Shown piece by piece: positions 6,730 to 12,296 of a stretch of DNA of 12,296 nt (positions are counted from its first letter, which is position 1; every line of letters begins with the position of its first letter). The notes below the pieces were generated by a model. It searched no databases and was not told the DNA's origin. It saw only the letters and a list, made by a program, of their open reading frames with translations. This stretch comes from an uncultured Clostridium sp. (GTDB lineage Bacteria; Bacillota; Clostridia; TANB77; CAG-508): NCBI GenBank assembly GCA_900555085.1, contig USJU01000042.1:1-12296 (forward strand), read 5' to 3'. The translations under genes and the position numbers were made by a program.

Positions 6730-8094
6730 TTGAAAAATAAAATTTTAGATTATGAACAAGTAAATGAAATTTTAGACAATTACACAAAAGAAAACATCTT
6801 CTCAGAAACAGATGATTTAGGAAAAACTGAATATGGTTTGAAAATTAGACATTTTATAGTTGGTAATGGTAACAACGACATAGTAATAACGGGTGCAACA
6901 CATGGTAGCGAAATTATCACAACTGATTTTATTTTAAGATTAATGTCTGATATTCAAAATAATTCGAAAAAATGGAATACTATTTTAAAAAACTTTAGGT
7001 TACATTTAATTCCCATGCTTAACCCTGAAGGTTATTTAATTTCTACTTGCGCAGTTAGAAAATTAATTCCTAGAAATATGTCTCAGGAAGAAGCAGAATT
7101 AATATGTAAAAAATATTATTCCGTATACAAAGCTGATGATATTGAAAATACAACTGATAAAAAACATATGTTAATGTTTAATAATATTGATTATAATTGC
7201 ATTCCTGATGAATATTCCTCAATAAAAAATTCTTTAAAGAATATTTTTGAGAAATATCCAGATTTACCCAAAAACTGTTTACATATTTGGAGTTCAAATG
7301 CAAATGGAGTAGATATTCAGGCAAATTCAATTTATAATCCGAAAATATCTCAAATTCTAAATGGTGAAGATATTTTTATGAGTAGTCCTAGACATAATAA
7401 TATAAACATTTCTCATCCAGGACCTATAAATTGTCCTTTTGATAAGGAAAAGGGATTCAATGTTGAAAAAGAAACTTTAGCAATTAGTTCTCTGCTTGAT
7501 TCTTTACAGGAAAAAGGGAAATTATTTGCATATTTAAATTATCACAGCACTGGAGGACTTATTTTTCAAAGACCTGCAATCGCTCCAGAAGAAATACATT
7601 TATCTCAAGATAATATGTTAAAAAAACAAATTGTTAATTACCTTTTTGCTAAAGCTTATCAAGATAAAACCTATAAAAATACAGGATTAAACGAAAATAG
7701 TATAGATAAAAAAGAAACTTCAAAATATATTATTTATACAAAAGACTCAAATGCAACATCTAGCAATGATATTTTTAGACTTACATTTCCTAAGGATTTA
7801 CTTATTGAACTTTCTGGAATGGGCGGTAACCCCATAGGGCCTTATGGCGATATTAAAGGAAATTATACAAATGCTATAAATTCAAATTTAGATGCAATTA
7901 ATTATACTTTAAACGTTGCAAGTGTTGCTCAAATGATTGCAGAGCATAGTTATAATGTTATAAAAAAACTTGACCCAAAAGTTGATTATGAAACTTTAAC
8001 AAGTGTTCAAGATATAATTTATAAGGAATTTGCTGAAAAAGTACAAACTTTTGAAAAATTGGATAAGGAAAAAGAAGAAGATTATGATAGATAA
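6730..8094 (+). CDS. M14 family zinc peptidase, atypical substrate-binding motif
   Basis: M14 enzymes are one-zinc peptidases; bacterial members often trim peptidoglycan stem peptides. In this 454-residue protein the zinc ligands can be placed at His58 and Glu61 (ATHGSE) and His272 (NYHSTGG), and the catalytic Glu at 360 (LLIEL). NPEGY at 98-102 is also typical. Two things differ from carboxypeptidase A. The segment that normally reads GVDxNRN reads GVDIQAN at 193-199, so the Asn144/Arg145 pair that grips the substrate C-terminal carboxylate is lost. About 60 extra residues separate NPEGY from it. An endopeptidase or unusual specificity is inferred. There is no signal peptide or membrane helix. 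An in-frame TAA directly precedes the TTG at 6730, so TTG is the first possible start. The last 11 bases overlap the transpeptidase gene. The charged C-terminal tail (438-454) is probably disordered. Confidence 0.85.
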   Translation: MKNKILDYEQVNEILDNYTKENIFSETDDLGKTEYGLKIRHFIVGNGNNDIVITGATHGSEIITTDFILRLMSDIQNNSKKWNTILKNFRLHLIPMLNPEGYLISTCAVRKLIPRNMSQEEAELICKKYYSVYKADDIENTTDKKHMLMFNNIDYNCIPDEYSSIKNSLKNIFEKYPDLPKNCLHIWSSNANGVDIQANSIYNPKISQILNGEDIFMSSPRHNNINISHPGPINCPFDKEKGFNVEKETLAISSLLDSLQEKGKLFAYLNYHSTGGLIFQRPAIAPEEIHLSQDNMLKKQIVNYLFAKAYQDKTYKNTGLNENSIDKKETSKYIIYTKDSNATSSNDIFRLTFPKDLLIELSGMGGNPIGPYGDIKGNYTNAINSNLDAINYTLNVASVAQMIAEHSYNVIKKLDPKVDYETLTSVQDIIYKEFAEKVQTFEKLDKEKEEDYDR

Positions 8095-8608
8095 TAAAAT
8101 TACTGTTTTAATTAATTCAAATAATATAACTTTAAAGTTTCCTAAATGTGGCATTGAAACTTCTGCATTTATTGGAAAGAACGGAGCAACTACAGATAAA
8201 CACGAAGGTGATGATTGCACTCCTATAGGCGAATTTTCCATAGGTTTATTACTTGGAACACATGATAAAATTTGTAATTCTAATTACAAATATACTCAAA
8301 TAAATTCTAATATGTATTGGGTAGATGATTGTAGTTCTAAGTATTACAACCAATTAGTTGATACAACTAAAATTCAAAAAGATTGGAAATCAAGCGAACA
8401 TTTAATAGATTTTCCAATTCAGTATGAATTTTTATTAGAAATAAAATCTAATCCTAATAATGTTCCATGTAAAGGTAGTGCAATATTTCTTCATTGTAGC
8501 AATAACACTGCAACACATGGTTGTGTTGCTATAAATAGAAATGATATGTGTACATTAGTAAATAATATAGATGCAAATACCAAAATAGAAATTAAGAAAA
8601 TAAATTAA
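8084..8608 (+). CDS. YkuD-type L,D-transpeptidase, no export signal
   Basis: YkuD-fold enzymes use a cysteine to form or exchange 3-3 cross-links or to attach other amines to L,D-peptidoglycan stems. The active site is complete in this 174-residue protein: His137 in IFLHCS, then THGC with His145 and catalytic Cys147, and the substrate-side segment EGDDCTPIGEF at 41-51, the form seen in the YafK/YkuD group. The ATG at 8084 lies inside the end of the M14 gene (11-base overlap), which suggests translational coupling; a poor AAGGAA lies 13 bases upstream. An earlier in-frame ATG at 8030 has no better ribosome site and would add only a basic 18-residue stretch. Neither form has a hydrophobic signal or membrane anchor, unusual for an enzyme acting outside the membrane. 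A GC-rich palindrome starts right after the stop codon. Confidence 0.87.
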   Translation: MIDNKITVLINSNNITLKFPKCGIETSAFIGKNGATTDKHEGDDCTPIGEFSIGLLLGTHDKICNSNYKYTQINSNMYWVDDCSSKYYNQLVDTTKIQKDWKSSEHLIDFPIQYEFLLEIKSNPNNVPCKGSAIFLHCSNNTATHGCVAINRNDMCTLVNNIDANTKIEIKKIN

Positions 8609-8627
8609 GGCGGTCAATGACCGCCCC
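8609..8627. repeat. GC-rich palindrome (GGCGGTC-AAT-GACCGCC), REP-like
   Basis: A 7-bp all-matched stem, 6 of 7 pairs being G-C, begins at the base after the TAA of the transpeptidase gene and is followed by CCTAC. The flanks are almost pure A/T. There is no U-run on either strand, so it is not a standard intrinsic terminator, although it lies between convergent genes. Its form (GTAGGGGCGGTCATTGACCGCC read on the - strand, in part) resembles short palindromic repeats dispersed in many bacterial genomes; that likeness is from memory. Confidence 0.5.
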
Positions 8628-8632
8628 TACAT

Positions 8633-10186
8633 TTATATATTAAAATCTTCATCTATATCATATGAATAATTATCATCATAGTTATATTTATTTTTCTTAT
8701 AATTATAACTTTGATGTTCTAAATTTAAGCCTTCTATTTCTTTTCTCATTCTGTTTCTTGCAAAGTTAAAAGATTGCCATGTAAATTTATTTTTCTCTAC
8801 ATCTCTTTTTATATCATTTTCAACTTTATATAAATAGTTGTTTACTTCTACATTTAGATTTTCGGTATTTTTTTCATTATTTAGAAGTCTTTTTATTTCT
8901 ATTTTAGCATCTGCACTTTTCAAGTCTTTTAAATAATCCAAATCTATTTTACCTGTTTTAAAATACAAATCTATATTTTGTTTTGCTATAAATTTATCTA
9001 CATTTACAACATTTAATAATGTGTACATTATTATAATTATTGCAAGATATGAATAAAATAAATTCATTTTTTCTTTTACTATATACATTATTGTTGGAAT
9101 TATTAATAGTGCTTCTGTTGCCAATGTAAATAATACAAAAATTCTTAAATATGTAAATCCATATCTATTAACATATAACATCATTTTTTGAACAGACACT
9201 GCTAATATAACAACTGTAAAAATTATCATTATGATGTTCATAATTTTTTTATAATTTTTCGCTGTTTTTCCCTCTTCGCTGCTATTTATAGTTGTAATAA
9301 TTACTAAAATAAAGTTAATAATTGAAACTACCATAAGTTGAAAGAATCCTTGTCTTGCTGTTGTAGATAACTTTTCAATTGAAACATTATCACCTATATG
9401 TATTAGTTGAACTGTTATAAATATTAAATAAACAACATTTAAAACTGTGAGTATAGTGTTTACTGTAAATGTATCAATTTTTATTCTTTTAGTTTTTGAA
9501 ACTTTTTCTATTACATTATATGAACTTTTTTCATTTGTTAAATTATATATAAAGCTTACAAAATAGATAAATAAAATTATTATTAATGCAATTCTTAATA
9601 TAAAATATAGAATTTCCCAATTTGTAAATATTTTTACAATATAATCTGCTAAACCACTAAACAATTTTGCAAACTCATCATCTGCTGAAATTAATAAAAA
9701 TAAAATTACTATTAATATTGGTATTGCAATTATTATAGCTTTTAGAATTCTTTTAAAAATTGCTATTTTGGGCTTATCTTTACTTGTTGTAAATAGTGTA
9801 TCTCTTATTATAGAAATTCCCTTTCCTAAAAATTCTATTGGTCCAACTATAATATTAAATATTTTTTCAAAGAAATGCGCTAATTTTAATTTATCACTTA
9901 TAGCCCATGTTATCATTGAAGCAAATAAAGCTAGAATTACAAATATATTTAATATGTTGAAATATGTATTGTTAAAAAATAGATATGTACTGCTTAATAT
10001 AAGTATTGGCACTGTAAGAATATATGCTTTTTTATTTTTTATTTTTCCTAGCTTTTCTAAAACATACATTGTAGCAAATATTGTTGGTATAGCAAATAAA
10101 ATTACAGATATACCTACACTTTGCCTAAAAAATAATATTGAATGCCACACACTTAATATTAATGAAAGTATTACAGCAATTTGCAT
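8633..10186 (-). CDS. DUF4173 (DUF4153-related) multi-spanning membrane protein
   Basis: The role of this family is unknown. The 517-residue protein has about eleven hydrophobic segments (roughly 2-20, 24-43, 54-71, 75-96, 147-167, 191-214, 240-263, 279-300, 313-332, 345-369, 377-395). It shows the family's conserved stretches: TTARQGFFQLMVVS at 275-288, YVNRYGFTYLRIFV at 338-351, and DLDYLKDLKSADAKIEIKRL at 415-434 after the last helix. The C-terminal cytoplasmic or external part is charged and ends in a Tyr/Asp/Asn-rich tail (493-517) that looks disordered and lineage-specific. AAAGGAGG stands 8 bases before the ATG and fixes the start. The gap of 101 bp to the HAD gene contains a candidate promoter, so it may be transcribed alone or by readthrough. 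Its 3' end converges with the transpeptidase gene, separated by the GC-rich palindrome. Confidence 0.88.
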   Translation of the reverse strand: MQIAVILSLILSVWHSILFFRQSVGISVILFAIPTIFATMYVLEKLGKIKNKKAYILTVPILILSSTYLFFNNTYFNILNIFVILALFASMITWAISDKLKLAHFFEKIFNIIVGPIEFLGKGISIIRDTLFTTSKDKPKIAIFKRILKAIIIAIPILIVILFLLISADDEFAKLFSGLADYIVKIFTNWEILYFILRIALIIILFIYFVSFIYNLTNEKSSYNVIEKVSKTKRIKIDTFTVNTILTVLNVVYLIFITVQLIHIGDNVSIEKLSTTARQGFFQLMVVSIINFILVIITTINSSEEGKTAKNYKKIMNIIMIIFTVVILAVSVQKMMLYVNRYGFTYLRIFVLFTLATEALLIIPTIMYIVKEKMNLFYSYLAIIIIMYTLLNVVNVDKFIAKQNIDLYFKTGKIDLDYLKDLKSADAKIEIKRLLNNEKNTENLNVEVNNYLYKVENDIKRDVEKNKFTWQSFNFARNRMRKEIEGLNLEHQSYNYKKNKYNYDDNYSYDIDEDFNI

Positions 10187-10215
10187 ATGTTTTTCCTCCT
10201 TTTTTATTTTGCTCT

Positions 10216-10244
10216 ATTTTATATTATATTTTTATTTTTGGCAA
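10216..10244 (-). promoter_or_regulatory. Candidate promoter of the DUF4173 gene
   Basis: On the - strand, TTGCCA (10239-10244) and TAAAAT (10216-10221) are 17 bp apart, each one base off the sigma-A consensus. They lie about 30 bp upstream of the ATG at 10186. The whole gap is over 80% A/T, so chance matches are easy. No clear terminator for the preceding HAD gene is seen between it and this site. Confidence 0.45.
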
Positions 10245-10287
10245 ATTATATAAAATTGCTTAATTTATATTTTCTATTATATTATAC

Positions 10288-10899
10288 TTATATTTTTATT
10301 TTTGTTAGTTCATATATATCTCTAATTTTTTTGTAATACTTATCGCATTTTCCAAATCCATATTCAGCCCATATAAAATGTAATCTATTCTTATGTGCCG
10401 ATTTATAATCATTAATAGTATCCCCAACATATACAGCTTTTAAGATTTTATTTTTCTTTATCAACTTCTTTATATTTTCCTCTTTATTTAATCCTGTGTT
10501 TCCTGAACATTCATAATCTTTAAAATATTCTTCAATAGAATAATGTTCTAAAAAAGCTTCTATATACCCTGATTGACAATTGCTTACAATATATAAATTA
10601 TAATTCTTTGATAAATCCTTAAGTGTTTTTATTGTATTTTTATAAATATATCCTCCATTTTTTCTCAAATATTTATTCTCATTTTCTTGGCATTCAGTAA
10701 TAAATTCGTTTCCTTTTTCACTATTTCCTTTAAATAAGTATTCTATTATTTCTTTTTTAGTAAAACCCATTATTTGTTTTATTTTTTCTTCATTAACTTC
10801 AATATAATAATCTTGAGCAACTTTTTTCCATATTTGTTCAATTTCTTTAGATGTATCCCATAATGTTCCATCTAAATCAAATATTATAGACTTCTTCAT
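10288..10899 (-). CDS. HAD superfamily phosphatase (PGP/beta-PGM-like, C1 cap)
   Basis: This is a cytoplasmic Mg-dependent phosphatase of the haloacid dehalogenase fold, likely acting on a small sugar phosphate or similar metabolite. All four motifs are present in 203 residues: I, Asp8 and Asp10 in FDLDGT; II, Ser106 in IVSN; III, Lys139 in GLNKEENI; IV, GDTINDY with Asp160 and Asp164. The helical C1 cap lies between about 16 and 85. Its ATG overlaps the end of manA by four bases (ATGA), and AAAGGG lies just upstream inside manA, so the two are translated together. This suggests a substrate connected to hexose phosphates, but the cap sequence does not allow a more exact call. Codon use is as AT-rich as its neighbours. 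Confidence 0.9.
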   Translation of the reverse strand: MKKSIIFDLDGTLWDTSKEIEQIWKKVAQDYYIEVNEEKIKQIMGFTKKEIIEYLFKGNSEKGNEFITECQENENKYLRKNGGYIYKNTIKTLKDLSKNYNLYIVSNCQSGYIEAFLEHYSIEEYFKDYECSGNTGLNKEENIKKLIKKNKILKAVYVGDTINDYKSAHKNRLHFIWAEYGFGKCDKYYKKIRDIYELTKIKI

Positions 10900-11840
10900 C
10901 TTTTCCCTTTCACTATATTTGTTTCTATAATTTCTAAATTACCTCTAATCTTATACATTCCCATTGTAGCAGGAATTATAAATGTATCTCCTTTTTTTAT
11001 TACATACTCATTATTTGAAGTATATATTTTACCGCTTCCATCAATAACATTCATTATTGATAAAGTATTTAAGTTACTATATGATTTAAATTCTTCCTTT
11101 ATAATAATTTTATTAACATCAAAAAACTCATTTTTTATTATTATATTATTTCCGTTATTAGAATTAATGTGGATTTTATTTGGTTTATTAGAAATTTTTA
11201 TGTTCTTAATAGCTTTTTCTATATGTAATTCTCTACTCTTACCATTTTTATCAATTCTGTTCCAGTCAAATAATCTATATGTAAAATTACTATTTTGCTG
11301 AATTTCTAAAATTAATATATTTTTTAATATTGAATGAATTGTACCAGAAGGAATATATATACAATCTCCTGTATTAATGTCTAAATACTTTACTTTGTTA
11401 GTTATCTGATTATCTTTTATAGATTTTATAAATTCTTTTTTAGTTATATTATTATTTATTCCTGCTATAAGCTGTGATCCTTGTGAACTTTCAATTATAT
11501 ACCACAGTTCATTTTTTTCATTCACACTATCACTTGGATGTACTTGAATTGATAAATTTTCTCTTGCATCTATAAATTTTATTATAATTGGAAATTTTTT
11601 TTGCTTTATACAATACTTTCCAAATATTTTTTCTTTAAGCTGAACATCTTGGAAAAGTTCATATAAAGTTTTTCCTTGATATTCTCCGTTTTTTATCTTT
11701 ACTGTTTCATATTTATTTGCAGTAATTTCTATACTTTCTGCAATAATATTTTTGTCTGTTTTTTTATTATATTTTTCCTTTAATTTTGTTCCACCCCATA
11801 TATAATCTTTGTAAATAGGTTCAATAAAAATCACTTCCAT
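10896..11840 (-). CDS. manA: Mannose-6-phosphate isomerase, class I
   Basis: The enzyme interconverts mannose 6-phosphate and fructose 6-phosphate in the cytoplasm (EC 5.3.1.8), linking mannose uptake to glycolysis or supplying mannose for polysaccharides. It is a cupin-fold zinc enzyme. At 314 residues it matches the short Bacillus-type form. Zinc ligands can be assigned to Gln99 and His101 (LSIQVHPSD), Glu111 (NELWY) and His169 (IPSGTIHS). Further family marks are the start EPIYKDYIWGGTKL at 7-20 and YRLFDWNR at 188-195, whose Arg189 is expected to be catalytic. The usual AESWEIS segment reads AESIEIT. GAAAGG stands 8 bases before the ATG. It lies 17 bp after the NUDIX gene and overlaps the HAD gene by 4 bases, so the three form one operon read leftward. 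Confidence 0.95.
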   Translation of the reverse strand: MEVIFIEPIYKDYIWGGTKLKEKYNKKTDKNIIAESIEITANKYETVKIKNGEYQGKTLYELFQDVQLKEKIFGKYCIKQKKFPIIIKFIDARENLSIQVHPSDSVNEKNELWYIIESSQGSQLIAGINNNITKKEFIKSIKDNQITNKVKYLDINTGDCIYIPSGTIHSILKNILILEIQQNSNFTYRLFDWNRIDKNGKSRELHIEKAIKNIKISNKPNKIHINSNNGNNIIIKNEFFDVNKIIIKEEFKSYSNLNTLSIMNVIDGSGKIYTSNNEYVIKKGDTFIIPATMGMYKIRGNLEIIETNIVKGKR

Positions 11841-11857
11841 ATTTTTGCCTTTCTATT

Positions 11858-12220
11858 CTATTTATTAAAATTCAAGTACTTTAAGCAATCTTTAAAAAAC
11901 ATTCTATGGCTTTCAGAAAAAGCTTTGTTTTTTACTAATTCATTTATTTCATCTATAGTCGCCCATTTTACATCTTCAACTTCTTCTTTCTGAATTTTTA
12001 TTTTTTTTATATCTATATCTTTTTTTAAATAATAAATATCAACAAAATCATCTTCAGTTTTTATTGTCTTAAACAATTTAATATTTTCTTCTATTACATT
12101 AACACCTAGTTCTTCTTTAATTTCGGTTACTATTCCCTGTTTACTCGTTTCTCCTGATACTGGATGTCCTCCTGTAGTAGCCCATTTACCATCTTTCTTT
12201 TTTACTCTCTTTTGAATCAA
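11858..12220 (-). CDS. NUDIX hydrolase, N-terminally short or truncated
   Basis: NUDIX enzymes split nucleoside diphosphates linked to another group. The box is at residues 18-40: Gly18, Glu24, then TEIKEELGV with Glu33, Glu36 and Glu37 as metal ligands; Thr32 replaces the usual Arg. WATTGGHPVSGE is typical of the isopentenyl-diphosphate isomerase-like and YfcD-like subgroup, whose members are about 160-180 residues; this one has 120. The frame opens at a TTG that overlaps the TGA of an upstream reading frame (TTGA), and I see no ribosome site. In-frame codons before the TTG spell NSKNEF, just what homologues have before LIQKR, but a TAA stop lies directly before them. The N-terminal strand that completes the fold is therefore missing, so the gene may be damaged, or mis-sequenced near the window edge. 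It leads the manA-HAD operon. Confidence 0.75.
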   Translation of the reverse strand: MIQKRVKKKDGKWATTGGHPVSGETSKQGIVTEIKEELGVNVIEENIKLFKTIKTEDDFVDIYYLKKDIDIKKIKIQKEEVEDVKWATIDEINELVKNKAFSESHRMFFKDCLKYLNFNK

Positions 12221-12296
12221 AAATTCATTTTTACTATTTTATATCCATCATTTTCTTTATCTAGATATATATTTCCGTAGTAATATGCAAATAAAC
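12217..12296 (-). CDS. C-terminal end of an upstream reading frame (cut by the window edge)
   Basis: A frame open from the right edge reads LFAYYYGNIYLDKENDGYKI then VKMNF and a TGA at 12217-12219, overlapping the NUDIX TTG as TTGA. The 25 residues are not recognised. They could be the tail of a separate gene coupled to NUDIX, or the displaced N-terminal part of the NUDIX protein itself. The fragment is too short to decide. Confidence 0.3.
   Translation of the reverse strand, partial: LFAYYYGNIYLDKENDGYKIVKMNF

Noticed and set aside
7996..8241. Open frame on the - strand with a hydrophobic, Phe-rich stretch
   Set aside because: It is antisense to the M14/YkuD overlap; the hydrophobic run is the complement of lysine codons (AAA/AAG read as TTT/CTT).
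9768..10253. 161-codon open frame on the + strand
   Set aside because: It is antisense to the DUF4173 gene, whose motifs and ribosome site are clear; hydrophobicity on both strands comes from the AT-rich composition.
10222..10262. Hairpin GCAAATT...AAAATTGC as terminator of the HAD gene
   Set aside because: Mismatches in the stem, A/T only in the centre and no proper U-run; it also overlaps the better-supported promoter.
1..12296. tRNA, rRNA, CRISPR array, insertion sequence or phage module
   Set aside because: Both strands were read for cloverleaf ends, regularly spaced repeats, transposase or integrase motifs and terminal inverted repeats; none was found.

Overview
The window is a very AT-rich stretch of chromosome-like bacterial DNA. 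Strong AGGAGG-type ribosome sites, frequent TTG starts, sigma-A-like promoters and the gene types (a SpoVB-like flippase, a TetR/DhaS-type regulator, oleate hydratase, a DUF4173 membrane protein) point to a low-GC Gram-positive of the class Clostridia, probably from an animal-gut type of habitat. No plasmid, phage, transposase, CRISPR, tRNA or rRNA signature is seen. The organism assignment is inference from composition and gene families only.

Layout. (1) 1-1777: a Fic-domain protein with a class II inhibitory motif (+), convergent with an S66 (LD-carboxypeptidase/MccF-type) peptidase (-); their stops are 2 bp apart within a small hairpin. (2) 1840-4489: a 71-bp element, a promoter, a TetR-family regulator, a hairpin, a second sigma-A-like promoter containing a GTTATT-N5-AATAAC dyad, then a complete oleate hydratase with its catalytic residues. 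A 21-bp perfect stem forms a bidirectional terminator. (3) 4489-6605: an unrecognised lysine-rich 146-residue protein (-), a second copy of the 71-bp element, then a SpoVB-like lipid flippase split by a single-base frameshift. (4) 6730-8608: a two-gene, overlapping unit encoding an atypical M14 zinc peptidase and a YkuD-type L,D-transpeptidase, neither with an export signal, followed by a GC-rich palindrome. (5) 8633-12296 (all -): a NUDIX protein, type I mannose-6-phosphate isomerase and a HAD phosphatase in tight series, then a DUF4173 membrane protein with its own candidate promoter. The tail of another reading frame runs off the right edge.

How the genes fit together. The TetR gene and ohyA form a plausible fatty-acid-responsive pair: the regulator would control detoxification of host unsaturated fatty acids by hydration. 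Several separate units concern peptidoglycan or its fragments: the S66 peptidase, the M14/YkuD pair and the SpoVB-like flippase. The manA-HAD pair suggests hexose-phosphate metabolism. The least expected items are the M14/YkuD pair without export signals and with a changed substrate-binding motif, the 71-bp element shared by two divergent promoter regions, and the isolated GC-rich palindrome. Nothing here is proof of a new system.
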